From Roseateles toxinivorans (GTDB lineage Bacteria > Pseudomonadota > Gammaproteobacteria > Burkholderiales > Burkholderiaceae_C), in assembly GCF_004362525.1 (NCBI RefSeq), contig NZ_SNXS01000003.1, positions 434,001 through 498,000 of the forward strand: DNA of 64,000 bases. Direction: 5' to 3'. Each line of letters begins with the position of its first letter. The first letter of the stretch is position 1. The notes under the pieces are model-generated. The model ran no database searches and was not told where the DNA came from. It saw only the letters and a program-made list of their open reading frames with translations. This document shows, in pieces, positions 8,581 to 18,323 of this stretch. Made by a program: the position numbers and the translations under genes.

Positions 8581-9642
8581 TCAACCCCGCAGGGCTGCAA
8601 TGTAGCTGGCGGCAATGCCATCGGCGGAATAGCGCGTTCGAAGGGCGTCGCGTGCAAGGCGGGTCGGCTGTGGGCCGTCCAGCAGGATGGTCAGGGACTG
8701 CTTGTCGGCGAAGTACTGCGCGCAATCGCCCGCGGTGTGGCGATTGAAGGTGACATCCAGGCAGAGTATGTCGCAGTCGTAGAAAAGCATCTCGACCAGC
8801 GACGGATTGGTTCCTCCAACGCTGTGGCCATGGAGATAGATGGCACAGCCTTCTCGGTGTTCTGCCAGTGTGGTCGCGTCGTAGATCGGGTCCAGCAGGT
8901 GCAGGCGCGGTTCATCGGAAAAGCGTGCCCGCAGTGCCCGGGCGTAGGCGCTATGGGACCAGTTGCCGATGATGGTGTAGCTCGACAGGCTGGAGCCCAG
9001 GAAGCCGGTGATCATCAGTTCGAGATTGTTCTCGGGCTCGATGCGGCATATCGTCAACGCGCTGCCGGCCACTGGGCGCGAACCGGGCAGACGCAGGACG
9101 TGATCGCCCGGGTAGGCGATGCAGCAGGACTTGCTGGCGGCGGCCGGGCGCAGGTACTTGCGCAAGCCTTCGCTGTCATAGATCACGACATGCGCGAAGG
9201 TCTGGGCCAGCGTGTCAAGCAACCAGAGCAGGGCCCGCTTTGCCGGTCCGAACTTGCTGCGACGCCATTCGATCCCGTCGATATTGACGATCAGGCGCTT
9301 GCCGGCAAGGGCGCACAACAGTCTGAAAAGTGGAAACCAGAGCCCGCCGGAGACACCGAGCAGTACCAGGTGCGTGCTGCGGCTGAATGTCCGAACAAAG
9401 GCAATGAGGTCGTGAATGATGGACCACCCGCCATTGGCCGGGGTGTCAATGAACAGGCGATGAACGCTCCGGAAGTCGGGCTCTCGGTCCGGATAGAGCC
9501 GGGCGTCGCATGTCACGGTGACCTGGTGCCCGTTCCCGGCGATCACCGGCGCGCAGTGCTCCAGGAACGACTCGAATCCGCCATAGCGGTTGGGGATGCC
9601 GGCAGTCCCGAGAAAGGCGATGCGCATGGCGGAGTTGCTCAT
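8581..9642 (-). CDS. Glycosyltransferase with DUF1972 domain (rhamnosyltransferase-like)
   Basis: A 353-residue cytoplasmic glycosyltransferase. The N-terminal half matches the DUF1972 signature, MRIAFLGTAGIPNRYGGFES, and the body has the two-lobed GT4/GT-B arrangement: NIDGIEWRRSKFG in the first lobe and an acceptor/donor lobe with VGGTNPSLVEMLFYDCDILC, the GT4-type E...E nucleotide-sugar motif region. Members of this group often transfer rhamnose or related sugars in exopolysaccharide and O-antigen synthesis; the sugar here cannot be told from sequence. It overlaps the upstream GT4 gene by 4 bp (ATGA). Confidence 0.85.
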   Translation of the reverse strand: MSNSAMRIAFLGTAGIPNRYGGFESFLEHCAPVIAGNGHQVTVTCDARLYPDREPDFRSVHRLFIDTPANGGWSIIHDLIAFVRTFSRSTHLVLLGVSGGLWFPLFRLLCALAGKRLIVNIDGIEWRRSKFGPAKRALLWLLDTLAQTFAHVVIYDSEGLRKYLRPAAASKSCCIAYPGDHVLRLPGSRPVAGSALTICRIEPENNLELMITGFLGSSLSSYTIIGNWSHSAYARALRARFSDEPRLHLLDPIYDATTLAEHREGCAIYLHGHSVGGTNPSLVEMLFYDCDILCLDVTFNRHTAGDCAQYFADKQSLTILLDGPQPTRLARDALRTRYSADGIAASYIAALRG

Positions 9643-10889
9643 GCGCGTGATCCTTGGTTGTGCTGCTCAATGGCCTTTGCATAGCCCGCCATCAGCAGCT
9701 GGTAGTGGTGCTCTGGGCCGTGGTGTGCGGCGATCATCTGCACGGCCCGTGCCGACAGCCGGGCACGCTCCTCGGGCGGCATGAGCGAGGCTGTATCCAG
9801 TGATCGAGCCAGGCTGGCCGGATCCGAGGGAGCAAACAGCAAGCCTGTTTCGCCGGGAATGACGAGTTCGGGGATGCCGCCGATGTCCGCGGCCAATACG
9901 GGTGTGCCAAGCGCAAAGCTTTCAAGGATTGCCATCGGGTTGTTTTCATACCATTCCGACGGCGCGATGGTGAACCAGGCTTGGCGGATCTGTGAGGCCA
10001 GTTCGGCGGCGCCGAGCTTGCCCAGGAAGCGGATGTTCGGGCAGTCGGCGTAGCGTGCGCGCAGTTCATCCCCTAGCGGCCCATCCCCGGCCAGCAACAG
10101 GGTCTCGGTCGGGCGCTGCGCAAAACTGTCGCACAGCAGCGATACGCCTTTCTCGCGCGACAGCCGGCCGCAATACAGGTAGCGGCGATCGGCCCCGGGC
10201 TGCTCGAAGTCGGATCGCTCCGGCTCGGCTGCGACGAAGTTGTAGAGCACCGAAGACTTGTCCGCGATGGCCGGCAGATACTGGATGTGCTTGTCACGGC
10301 AGAAGTGCGAGACCATCAGGAAATGGTCGACGTGCTCGAGATAGTTGAAGCGCCTGTCCCTGACGGAGCACTCCAGCGCGGACAGCATGCTGGCGGCAAG
10401 GCTGCCGCGGTTGCAACGGTTGAGCACCACATGCCGCAGCTGACCTCCGGCGCACTTTTCGCAAACGCCCTCGCGCTCGGTGAACAGTGTCGAGACCGGG
10501 CACAGCATGCGGTACTCATGCACGGTCATGACGCAAGGAACCCGGTGATGCCGCAGGCGCTGCAAGACCGAGGAACTGAGCTGACCGTAGAAGATGTGCA
10601 GATGGGCAACCTCGGGCCTGTGGGTCTCGACAATCTCGTCGATCATGGCCGCCGCCGCCGGCCGGTAGACGAAGTCGCGAATATTGCGCAGAGTCGCCAG
10701 CGGATTGCGCTCGATGTAGCCATTGCGCGGCAGGAGATGGCTTTGCTTGTCCTTGTCAAAAGGTTCGTCGCCGCAGGCCAGGGTCGCGACCTGGTGGCCC
10801 TTGCTGCGCAGCAGTCGGGTGGTGAGCTGATAGACGCGGTCAGATCCGCCGCCTATCGCCTCGAAGTTGTTGAGCTGAAGCACTCGCAT
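9639..10889 (-). CDS. Family 4 glycosyltransferase
   Basis: A 416-residue GT-B fold glycosyltransferase. The N-terminal lobe starts with MRVLQLNNFEAIGGGSDRVY, the Gly-rich loop typical of GT4. A cysteine-bearing insert (VCEKCAGGQLRHVVLNRC, about residues 135-155) is found in a subset of this family. The C-terminal lobe holds YCGRLSREKGVSLL and the donor-binding SEWYENNPMAILESFALGTP with the EX7E-type glutamates, then DIGGIPELV. It presumably adds one sugar of the repeat unit to the lipid carrier on the cytoplasmic face. A 57-bp gap separates it from the upstream gene, the largest gap inside the run 7.7-17.0 kb. Confidence 0.88.
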   Translation of the reverse strand: MRVLQLNNFEAIGGGSDRVYQLTTRLLRSKGHQVATLACGDEPFDKDKQSHLLPRNGYIERNPLATLRNIRDFVYRPAAAAMIDEIVETHRPEVAHLHIFYGQLSSSVLQRLRHHRVPCVMTVHEYRMLCPVSTLFTEREGVCEKCAGGQLRHVVLNRCNRGSLAASMLSALECSVRDRRFNYLEHVDHFLMVSHFCRDKHIQYLPAIADKSSVLYNFVAAEPERSDFEQPGADRRYLYCGRLSREKGVSLLCDSFAQRPTETLLLAGDGPLGDELRARYADCPNIRFLGKLGAAELASQIRQAWFTIAPSEWYENNPMAILESFALGTPVLAADIGGIPELVIPGETGLLFAPSDPASLARSLDTASLMPPEERARLSARAVQMIAAHHGPEHHYQLLMAGYAKAIEQHNQGSRA

Positions 10890-10946
10890 GTCAGGGGCCT
10901 GGGTTTGCCGAAACGACGGTGAGTCGCGATGCGGCCGTTCCGTGGG

Positions 10947-12200
10947 TCAAAGTAGGGGAGCGTAGAGCTCGGAAATGGCGGACGCATTCTGCTTCCAGCT
11001 GAATTGGGCGGCTCGCGGCGCTGCGTCTTTGGCCAGTCGCGTCAGAACTTCGGGCCGGCTGCATAGCTCGTCAAGTATCCGTGTGATGTCTTGGCGCATG
11101 GTGTTCGGGTCGGATACCCGAACCTTGATACCGCAGGCCTCGGTGACGATTCCCGAATAGCCATGGTGATCGAGGCACAGCACCGGCAAGCCGTTCCCCA
11201 AGGCTTCGAAAACAACATTGGTGGTCAGATCCGAGATGCTCAGCAGCACGAACAGATCAGAGTTGTGAAAGTGAGTCAGCGTTTCTTCATGCGGACGCCA
11301 GCCAAGGAAGTCGGCGCGGACGCCCAACTGCCTGGCATGCGCCTCGAATCGCGCGCGTGAGTCGCCATCGCCCACAACGGTGAGGCGCAGTCTGGATGCA
11401 TGCCGAGGGACGGCCGCGATTGCGTCCAGCAACATGTTCAGGGGCTTGCGGTCTATCAGCGCGCCGACCCAGAGCAGGCGAAGCGCCTCGCCGGTGCCGC
11501 GCCGAATGGGGGGATCCCTCGGCTCTGCCGGAGCGTCGTGGCTGCCGGTCTCCGGTATCCAGAGGCAACGCCCGCCCCAGCGGCGCTGAAAACGTGCCCC
11601 GATGTCCGCCGTGGCGGCGATGAAGGCGCCGCCGGGCCGCTGAGTCGCCTTGTAGGCAAGCCGAACGCGTGGACTCAGATGGAACTGTAGCCAGGTGATG
11701 ACGGCCCGCAGGGTCTGAAACAACTTGGTCTTCGCGGGCAGTTCGGCGTAAAGCCTCCAGGGCGTGTAGACCAGACCGCCAACCGGACCCCAGATGAAAG
11801 GCAGGCCTAGCATCCACAGGAAGCCGGGCTCACGAAACCCGACAATATTGAGGTGGTGCACCGCCGCTATCTCGTGCTGCGACACCAGACGCTTCGCAAG
11901 CTGGTACACACGCCACTGATAGGCGATATAGGTCAGGTAGTAGAAGAGCCGCAGGTCGTTCTTTCGGCCATCCGTGCTTGTGCCATGCCTGACGAAGTAG
12001 GCCAGCACATTGCAGCCGTCGGCTTTCAACTGCTCTATGCCGGCCTCGATGCTTGCACGGTACTCATTGTCCTGGGTGACGAGGATGATGTTGTGCACCC
12101 TGGCCAGTTGCGACACAAGATTCCACCCGACGGCATGTTCGCTGCCCATGCCGGGTGCGCAATGGTGGGCCGAGATGAGAACGTATTTTCTGGAGGTCAT
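10947..12200 (-). CDS. Family 4 glycosyltransferase
   Basis: A 417-residue GT4-type enzyme. N-terminal VLISAHHCAPGMGSEHAVGW is characteristic of a subgroup that includes surface-polysaccharide transferases. The middle contains FIWGPVGGLVYTP, and the C-terminal donor lobe shows LLWVGALIDRKPLNMLL, DFLGWRPHEETL and SDLTTNVVFEALGNGLPVL with the catalytic-lobe glutamate, then DHHGYSGIV. The start ATG at 12200 is preceded by a good Shine-Dalgarno (GACCTCCA on the plus strand side reads as a purine-rich AGG site on minus). It follows the polymerase gene by one base. Substrate sugar not inferable. Confidence 0.87.
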   Translation of the reverse strand: MTSRKYVLISAHHCAPGMGSEHAVGWNLVSQLARVHNIILVTQDNEYRASIEAGIEQLKADGCNVLAYFVRHGTSTDGRKNDLRLFYYLTYIAYQWRVYQLAKRLVSQHEIAAVHHLNIVGFREPGFLWMLGLPFIWGPVGGLVYTPWRLYAELPAKTKLFQTLRAVITWLQFHLSPRVRLAYKATQRPGGAFIAATADIGARFQRRWGGRCLWIPETGSHDAPAEPRDPPIRRGTGEALRLLWVGALIDRKPLNMLLDAIAAVPRHASRLRLTVVGDGDSRARFEAHARQLGVRADFLGWRPHEETLTHFHNSDLFVLLSISDLTTNVVFEALGNGLPVLCLDHHGYSGIVTEACGIKVRVSDPNTMRQDITRILDELCSRPEVLTRLAKDAAPRAAQFSWKQNASAISELYAPLL

Positions 12201-12201
12201 G

Positions 12202-13533
12202 CTATCGCTGGGGCGCGGTCAATCCGGCAGGGCGGGGGCGCCCCCCCGAGCTTCGTGGCCGAGCCAGCTCGACGGCCAACGGCAGCAGGCCGATCAGCAG
12301 TGCCGTGGTGAACGAGCGCACGGCGAGAATTTGATTCAACCAGCCGGCGAGAAAGATGACCAAGGCGATCATCATGAGCAGGGAGCGAGTTTGCCGGCTC
12401 GTCGATGGTCCTTGGAAGTAGGCGACAAACAGCTTCGATGACTTGAAAAGGTAGTAGGCGACCGCAGGCAGGCCGATGGCGAGAACCATGGCGACCCAGA
12501 ACACGTCGTTGATCACCGAGGCGACGTCGTCATAGGTGAACACCAGCGGTACCTCGGGCAGGCTCTTGAGCAGAGCGTCCACCACCGTGAAGTCTGCGCC
12601 CGTGCCCGTGAACAGGGTCATGGGGTTGATTTGTGCGATCGCGGGAAGGCTGATGAAGATCAGCCCAAGGCGGCTGAACATCATGTTTTCGATTTTCGCC
12701 GTCACCAGCTCGGTCACCAACTCGGCATTGGCGAACAACAGGGCGGCGCCGGTGGCAGCACACAAGACGAGCAGCGCGCGTCTTCCCCTCGGCTTGATCA
12801 GCCGGATATAGAGATAGAGCGCGTAGAGGGTGAAGCAGACGGCTGCTGCCACACTGCCTGTGGCGTAGGTGAAGTAGCCCAGCACGACAGTCAGCACCAG
12901 CGATGGTGCGCGTTGACGGCGCCAGTGCTCGGCGGTCAATGCCATATAGGCGGCCACCAGGAAGTAGGCCAGATCGATGGAGTTGGCGAATGTGCCCGAG
13001 ACATCGCCATCCTCGAGCGCAGCGGCGGCCGACTGCGTTTCGACAAAGACTGCGACGAAGTCGGCGCCCGCCAATGGGTCCAGCAGTTGCAGGGTTGCCA
13101 CCGCCAGTTGTGCCGTCACGAGCAGCAGCAGGTCACGGTTGAGCGTGCGCCGCAGCTTTGCGGGGCTGGGTGTCCTCCGGGATGGGGTATGGGCATACAC
13201 ATAGAGTGCCATCAGCGTCAGCACGGGCCGCACGAGTACGCCCATGTACTTTGCCCCATCCAGCAAGTCGCCACCCTTGCCGACGGTGATGGCCAGTCCG
13301 TAGGCGGCGAAGATGAGCAGGCACAGCGCTGTCGAACGCACGACCTGGCGCTCTTGAAAGCCCCTCAAATTCTTGCTGTTATGAAGTACGTAGACGCCGG
13401 TGATCAGCATCATCGCCGCATCTGCACCCAGCAGCAGCGCGGGGACTGCCTTGAGCAATCCGAAGGTGGGGTGCGCGAGGAAACCCCACAGCACGGTCCA
13501 GTACAGATAGGCGCGCAAGAAGCCAAGCATCAT
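12202..13533 (-). CDS. O-antigen/EPS polymerase-like polytopic membrane protein (Wzy-like)
   Basis: A 443-residue protein with roughly 10-12 hydrophobic helices spread over its length and a longer hydrophilic loop (about 275-330, with TLFTGTGADFTVVDALLKSL) in the second half. That topology and its place beside a Wzx flippase, a chain-length regulator and glycosyltransferases make it the candidate Wzy polymerase, which joins undecaprenyl-linked repeat units at the periplasmic face. Wzy proteins share little sequence, so this is a topology and context call; an O-antigen ligase is the main alternative. The two initial codons are both ATG; the start overlaps the upstream glycosyltransferase by 4 bp. 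Confidence 0.72.
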   Translation of the reverse strand: MMLGFLRAYLYWTVLWGFLAHPTFGLLKAVPALLLGADAAMMLITGVYVLHNSKNLRGFQERQVVRSTALCLLIFAAYGLAITVGKGGDLLDGAKYMGVLVRPVLTLMALYVYAHTPSRRTPSPAKLRRTLNRDLLLLVTAQLAVATLQLLDPLAGADFVAVFVETQSAAAALEDGDVSGTFANSIDLAYFLVAAYMALTAEHWRRQRAPSLVLTVVLGYFTYATGSVAAAVCFTLYALYLYIRLIKPRGRRALLVLCAATGAALLFANAELVTELVTAKIENMMFSRLGLIFISLPAIAQINPMTLFTGTGADFTVVDALLKSLPEVPLVFTYDDVASVINDVFWVAMVLAIGLPAVAYYLFKSSKLFVAYFQGPSTSRQTRSLLMMIALVIFLAGWLNQILAVRSFTTALLIGLLPLAVELARPRSSGGRPRPAGLTAPQR

Positions 13534-14555
13534 CCGGCTCCGATGACTTGGGCGACTCGCCCGGCATTGACTTCGTCATCCATGAACTGCTCAAAGATCG
13601 CGAGATAGTCTCGATAGACCGCCGGGCTGTTTGGCGAACTGGCGCTCAGTTCACAGATTCTGTTGGCGATGTCCGCGTGGGCATCGGGGCCCGCCACAAC
13701 GACCTTGTACGCTGTGTTGCTCAGCATGCTGACCAAGGCCGGGGTCGCGGTGGTGACGACCGGAATGACGCCCGCTGCCATATAGGTGCTGAGCTTGGTC
13801 GGCGTGCTGACCCTGTTGATGCTCATCTCGGCCCGCAGTATGAAGCCGAAGCTGAAGCGGCGCAGCTCCTGCACCAGATCGGCCGGCGACACGCTCATGA
13901 TTTGCACGCCCGTCAGTCCGGCATCGTCGCAAAGTGACTGAGCTCTCTCGATCTCACGGGTGAACAGGGTCAGCCTGGCGTCCGGGCGCAGCTTCAACAC
14001 CTGCTTGTACGTCTGCAAGACGTCGATAACGCACTGCCATGGATACAGTGACCCCGCGTAAACCAGGTCAAGACGCCCGTAGCGATCGGTGCCGACGAAA
14101 GCCGGTGCATCGATCGATGCGTTGTAGCAAGGCATGACGATTGAACGGCTGGACGGGGTGCTTCGATCGCCCAGGAAGTCGCGCATCTCCTCGGAAACAA
14201 ACAGCTTGAGCCATGCGTGCTTGAGGAGATATCGCTCCATGCACGACCAGAGCAAGAAGCGGAGATAGCCTTTCACGCCACCGTGCAGATAACGCCGCTC
14301 GACCGCTTCGATGCCCTGGAACCAATGAATGATCCTTGCACCGTGATGCCCCAGCACGATCCTGGCCGCAGCCAGGCAGCTGATGGTGACCACATGGCTG
14401 GCTTGGCGGGCCGTCTTCAGGGAGTCGGTATTCCCCAGGTCGTGCAAACCAGCCTTGACCAGAGCATGACGAATGACCTCCACATAGCGGAAGGTCGCGT
14501 CATTGATCTCGTGTGGCCTGCAGTAGATGCAGAAGGACTGCTTACTGGCTGCCAT
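13530..14555 (-). CDS. Glycosyltransferase (GT4-like, divergent)
   Basis: A 341-residue protein. I place the start at ATG 14555 ([16 protein letters not shown]), which overlaps the flippase gene by 14 bp; the longer frame to 14645 lies wholly in the flippase gene and lacks support. The sequence has a GT-B character: IIHWFQGIEAVERRYL in the N-terminal lobe, then VYAGSLYPWQCVIDVL, LTLFTREIERAQSL and the donor-lobe stretch FGFILRAEMSINRVSTPTKLS followed by YMAAGVIPVV. The phrase pattern resembles GT4 enzymes that read reserve sequence in polysaccharide clusters, but it is divergent. Cytosolic; substrate unknown. Confidence 0.72.
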   Translation of the reverse strand: MAASKQSFCIYCRPHEINDATFRYVEVIRHALVKAGLHDLGNTDSLKTARQASHVVTISCLAAARIVLGHHGARIIHWFQGIEAVERRYLHGGVKGYLRFLLWSCMERYLLKHAWLKLFVSEEMRDFLGDRSTPSSRSIVMPCYNASIDAPAFVGTDRYGRLDLVYAGSLYPWQCVIDVLQTYKQVLKLRPDARLTLFTREIERAQSLCDDAGLTGVQIMSVSPADLVQELRRFSFGFILRAEMSINRVSTPTKLSTYMAAGVIPVVTTATPALVSMLSNTAYKVVVAGPDAHADIANRICELSASSPNSPAVYRDYLAIFEQFMDDEVNAGRVAQVIGAG

Positions 14556-15876
14556 CGTGGCTCCTGTGGGTGGCAAGAAGGTACAGCGCGAGCCCCAAGC
14601 TTGCCGCATACGCCAGCATGAGGCCCCAGCCGACGGCAATGGCACCGCCGGGCATCAATAGGGCGAGACCCAGATAGGTCACCGTCCAGAGTGCGTTGAT
14701 CGTCAGACCCAGCGCCATTTTCTCGCTGCTGACGAGATAGTTGGAGATGGCGATTGACGTGCTCGCCAGTATTCCGGCCGCGACGAAGCAGTAGACGACG
14801 TGCATGGACGAGGCGTCGGAAAACCGATAGAGGCTGGAAATCGGGCCGCTGAGCAACCACAGGACCAAGGGCGCCGGGCAGGTCAGCAAGAAGGTCAGCA
14901 GTGCCTGGCGCCGCGTATGCGCCTTGTTGTCAGCGCTGTCGCTGGTGCTGTACTTTCTTATGGTCCACGGCAGGATGATCTTGTTGAGCACCGTTGGCAG
15001 GAACACGACCATATTGAAGAACTGCATGGCGACGGTCAGTATGGCCACATCGCTGTAGCGGGCGGCCTTGTTGACGGCAATCAGGTTCGCACACCAGTGC
15101 GCCACGGGCACCATGCTGGCAGCCAGCGTCGCGGGAACGACAAAGCTTTTGAAGGCCTTGGAGCTCAGACTGTCCCGCAACTCCTGCCAGGTCGGTCGTG
15201 GCTGCACCGTCGAGATGGTCACGCGACAAGCCAGCTGGGAGCATCCGCACTGAAACACCGAGCCCAGCAAGAAGCCCACAAGATAGCCCAGTGGACCAAA
15301 AGCCAGAGCGCCGGCCAACTGCATGCCGACCAGGATCAGGGTGCCCAGTACGGTGACCAGCGACAGGGCACCGATATGCTGGTGCCCGATCAACTTGTTT
15401 TTGGCCAGTGCGTCCGCCGTGATGAAGGGCAGCGCGAGGGCGGCCAGTGCGAATCCACCCGGGCCGAGATCGCGCTGCACCCAATAGCCGTACAGGATCA
15501 GCAGGGCGGCAATGCATGCCGCAATCAGTTGTCCGCACAGCGATGCGGCCGTCACTTCGGCAGCGCTCGTTCGCTCCGTTTCCGGATGGTGCGTCACCAT
15601 CGATATGGAGCGAATGATGTAGAGGGCCAGGCCGGCGGTCGCAAATGAGCTGAGCGCGGATGCCGCCGTACTGATGAAGGCCACGCGACCAAATGTCTCG
15701 GTGCCAAGGCTGCGCACCAGCAGGGCCGTGGCGATGACGGTGGACAGATTGCTCGCCACCGAGCTGCCGACCGTGAGTGCCATCCCCCACAGTCGCGCGC
15801 GCCGGCCGCCCGGCTGACCTGTCGGCGCAGGAGCGGTGGGCGATCTCACGTCGGCATGGTTGCTTGCGCGGGTCAA
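14542..15876 (-). CDS. Polysaccharide repeat-unit flippase (Wzx-like)
   Basis: A 444-residue polytopic membrane protein with about 12 hydrophobic helices and the N-terminal pattern [31 protein letters not shown] (shown here only as the family hallmark region, residues about 37-67), typical of the MATE-related polysaccharide transport family. It is expected to flip undecaprenyl-diphosphate-linked repeat units to the periplasm. The TTG at 15876 forms a TTGA overlap with the wecB stop and is the likely coupled start; alternatives are GTG 15849 or ATG 15783. The neighbours (polymerase, glycosyltransferases, chain-length protein) fit a Wzx/Wzy pathway. Confidence 0.85.
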   Translation of the reverse strand: MTRASNHADVRSPTAPAPTGQPGGRRARLWGMALTVGSSVASNLSTVIATALLVRSLGTETFGRVAFISTAASALSSFATAGLALYIIRSISMVTHHPETERTSAAEVTAASLCGQLIAACIAALLILYGYWVQRDLGPGGFALAALALPFITADALAKNKLIGHQHIGALSLVTVLGTLILVGMQLAGALAFGPLGYLVGFLLGSVFQCGCSQLACRVTISTVQPRPTWQELRDSLSSKAFKSFVVPATLAASMVPVAHWCANLIAVNKAARYSDVAILTVAMQFFNMVVFLPTVLNKIILPWTIRKYSTSDSADNKAHTRRQALLTFLLTCPAPLVLWLLSGPISSLYRFSDASSMHVVYCFVAAGILASTSIAISNYLVSSEKMALGLTINALWTVTYLGLALLMPGGAIAVGWGLMLAYAASLGLALYLLATHRSHDGSQ

Positions 15877-17006
15877 GATTGCATCAGCCGATTGACTATG
15901 CGTTCAGACGCGTGCCCATCGCCAAAGGGATTGTGCGCACGTGCCATGCGTGCATAGGCTTGCGCATCGTCCAGCAGCAGATGGACGGCCGCTTCGATGG
16001 CTGCGGGATCGGTGCCGACCAGCCTGGCCGTGCCGGCCTCGATCGCTTCGGGGCGTTCGGTCGTGTTGCGCATCACCAGCACGGGCTTGCCCAGGGCGGG
16101 CGCCTCTTCCTGAATGCCGCCGGAGTCGGTCAACACCAGTTTGGCCTTGCCGAGTAAATGCAGGAAGGGCAGGTACTCCATGGGAGGGACAAGCACAACA
16201 TTGGGAATGCCCCCCAACATCTGATTGACGGGTTGCTGCACCTTGGGATTCAGATGTACCGGATAGACGATTTGAACGTCGGCCCGCTTGGCGATGACCT
16301 GGATGGCCTGGCAGATGCCGACAAAGCCCTCGCCGAAGTTCTCGCGACGGTGCCCGGTCACCAGGATCAGCTGTCGATTGGGGTCAACGAATGCGAGTTG
16401 CTCGTCCAGCGAGGCAGCCAGCGTCGGGGTTTGTGCAATGCGCTGAGCACCGATTTGCAGCGCATCGACCACGGTATTGCCCGTGACCTGAATGGACCGA
16501 TCGGCTACCCCCTCGCGCAGCAGGTTTGCACGCGCACCTTCGGTTGGCGCGAAGTGCAGGCTTGCGATCGCGCCAGTCAGCTTGCGGTTCAGCTCTTCGG
16601 GCCATGGCGAGTAGATGTCGCCGGTGCGCAGCCCCGCCTCGATATGCGCTACAGGGATGCGGGCATAAAAGGCCGCCAGGCTGGCTGCCATGGTGGTGGT
16701 GGTGTCGCCATGGACCAGCACCAGATCGGGCTTGGCCACTTCCATCACGTCCTTGCAGGCGCTCAGTACGTCACAGGTCAATGACGTCAGCGTCTGCCCG
16801 GTTTTCATCAGGTCGAGATCGAAATCGGCAGTGATCTGGAACAGGCCCATGACCTGGTCCAGCATCTGCCTGTGTTGACCCGTGATGCAGACCTTGACTT
16901 CGAGGCCGACCTCCTGTTTGGCTCGGAGAATGACCGGCGCCATCTTGATAGCCTCGGGCCTGGTTCCGAAAACGAACAGAATCTTTCTTGCACGAGCGCT
17001 TGTCAT
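15873..17006 (-). CDS. wecB: UDP-N-acetylglucosamine 2-epimerase, non-hydrolysing
   Basis: A 377-residue enzyme interconverting UDP-GlcNAc and UDP-ManNAc, a precursor step for ManNAc-type sugars. Family motifs run through the length: [16 protein letters not shown] at the N terminus, [38 protein letters not shown], and the C-terminal [19 protein letters not shown] with [14 protein letters not shown]. Length and motifs match bacterial WecB/MnaA. No wecC (UDP-ManNAc dehydrogenase) is nearby, so the product may be used as ManNAc or oxidised by an enzyme elsewhere. The stop overlaps the flippase start. A 108-bp gap to the upstream chain-length gene holds nothing I recognise. Confidence 0.95.
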   Translation of the reverse strand: MTSARARKILFVFGTRPEAIKMAPVILRAKQEVGLEVKVCITGQHRQMLDQVMGLFQITADFDLDLMKTGQTLTSLTCDVLSACKDVMEVAKPDLVLVHGDTTTTMAASLAAFYARIPVAHIEAGLRTGDIYSPWPEELNRKLTGAIASLHFAPTEGARANLLREGVADRSIQVTGNTVVDALQIGAQRIAQTPTLAASLDEQLAFVDPNRQLILVTGHRRENFGEGFVGICQAIQVIAKRADVQIVYPVHLNPKVQQPVNQMLGGIPNVVLVPPMEYLPFLHLLGKAKLVLTDSGGIQEEAPALGKPVLVMRNTTERPEAIEAGTARLVGTDPAAIEAAVHLLLDDAQAYARMARAHNPFGDGHASERIVNRLMQS

Positions 17007-17114
17007 TGTCGGGTCATGATGGCGGGCTGAGCCGCCACTGCGATGCCTGTTTCTTTGCTGGTAGGAAAGGGAGTTTCATGCCCTGCGGCGCTTCGTCACT
17101 GCGGGCGCCACGCA

Positions 17115-18293
17115 TCAGCCCTTGAAGGCACCGAGGAACTCGCGCCAGCGCTGCGCGCTGACAGGATCCTGATGGCCGCGCCTCAAGCTGTCGATCAAGA
17201 GCAGGCCGCCACAGATGAGCAGGAAGCCCAGCGCACCGAATGCCAGGCCCAGGCGGACCCGGCGCGGCTTGGAGCGTCGGTCAGGAGGTGCGGCCGCGTC
17301 AACCACTTGAATCAGTGCACCTTCCCGACTTTCGTCGAGCTTGGCGAGCTCGAACTGGCGGGAGAACAAGTCGAACAGGGCCTCTTGGTACTTGAAGTCA
17401 CGGTACTTGCCGATGTAGCCGCTCTCGGCCTCGGAGTTGGCCGGCCGCCGGCTCGCCAGGCTGTCAAGCTGTCGCTGAAGCCCGGCAATGTTCGACAGGG
17501 CCTGTTTGATCTCGACGGCCTCGTCACTGAGGTAGCTGCGCAGGGTCTGCAGCTTGACTTCGGCCGCAGTGTGTTCAGCTTTGAGCTTGGCGTACGTCTC
17601 TGCGGCTGCCTTGGGCTCGGCTGTCAGCGTTTCCGCGCTGAAGCCGCTGCTCTGCAGGGCCTGCTGAGCGCCTGTCAGCTTGACACGAGTCTCGGCGAGT
17701 TGCTGCTCAAAGAAGGCGCGTCGCTGCTGCGCTTCGGTCAGCGCCAGTTCCGCGGTCAAGCGGCGCAATTCCTCAACATAGCTGTTGGCAATGTCCGCTG
17801 CCCGCTGGGGGGACTCGTCGTCGACGGCAATCGAGATCAAGCCATCCTTCTTGCCCAGGCTGAAGCGAACATTCTCGGCCAGCTCCTGTCGGGCCGATGA
17901 ACGCAATTTGGCTTGATAAACCTCCTGCAGCTTGAACTTGTCGATGATGCGGTCACCTACATTGACACTTTGCAGCAGCGAAACATACTGCTCCGCCGGA
18001 CTCTTGATGCCCGCAGCGGCGCCGGCGAGCCCGGCCAAGGGGCCGAGGGTAGCCAGTGCTGAAGAGGTCAGGCTTTGCTGCTGCTGCGGTGGCAGGAAGG
18101 TCGTTGATGCCGTGTAGGTTGGCGGCAGCAGATAGCTGACGCCGATCGCTGCCGCGCCGGCGCCAACGGTCAGCGCGACGATGAGGCGCCAGCGCCTCGC
18201 CAGCACGGTTGCCTGCTCGATCAGTGTCGGGCCATCCTCGTCTGCGCTCGGCTGGAAGTCGGATGAGGTTTGCTCGAAAGTGTGGTGTGCCAC
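17115..18293 (-). CDS. Polysaccharide chain-length determinant / co-polymerase (Wzz-like, no kinase domain)
   Basis: A 392-residue inner-membrane protein of the PCP type: N-terminal transmembrane helix (about 38-58) followed by the Wzz motif PPTYTASTTFLPP, a long periplasmic helical domain with heptad-like Ala/Glu/Leu repeats (about 150-310), and a second transmembrane helix near the C terminus (about 345-365). It ends soon after the second helix, so there is no Walker-type tyrosine kinase domain as in Wzc. It would set polymer length with Wzy and dock to the Wza-like exporter encoded just upstream. Gap to that gene is 30 bp, consistent with one transcript. Confidence 0.88.
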   Translation of the reverse strand: MAHHTFEQTSSDFQPSADEDGPTLIEQATVLARRWRLIVALTVGAGAAAIGVSYLLPPTYTASTTFLPPQQQQSLTSSALATLGPLAGLAGAAAGIKSPAEQYVSLLQSVNVGDRIIDKFKLQEVYQAKLRSSARQELAENVRFSLGKKDGLISIAVDDESPQRAADIANSYVEELRRLTAELALTEAQQRRAFFEQQLAETRVKLTGAQQALQSSGFSAETLTAEPKAAAETYAKLKAEHTAAEVKLQTLRSYLSDEAVEIKQALSNIAGLQRQLDSLASRRPANSEAESGYIGKYRDFKYQEALFDLFSRQFELAKLDESREGALIQVVDAAAPPDRRSKPRRVRLGLAFGALGFLLICGGLLLIDSLRRGHQDPVSAQRWREFLGAFKG

Positions 18294-18323
18294 GAACAGT
18301 GTTGCTCCGGTGATCGGTATCGA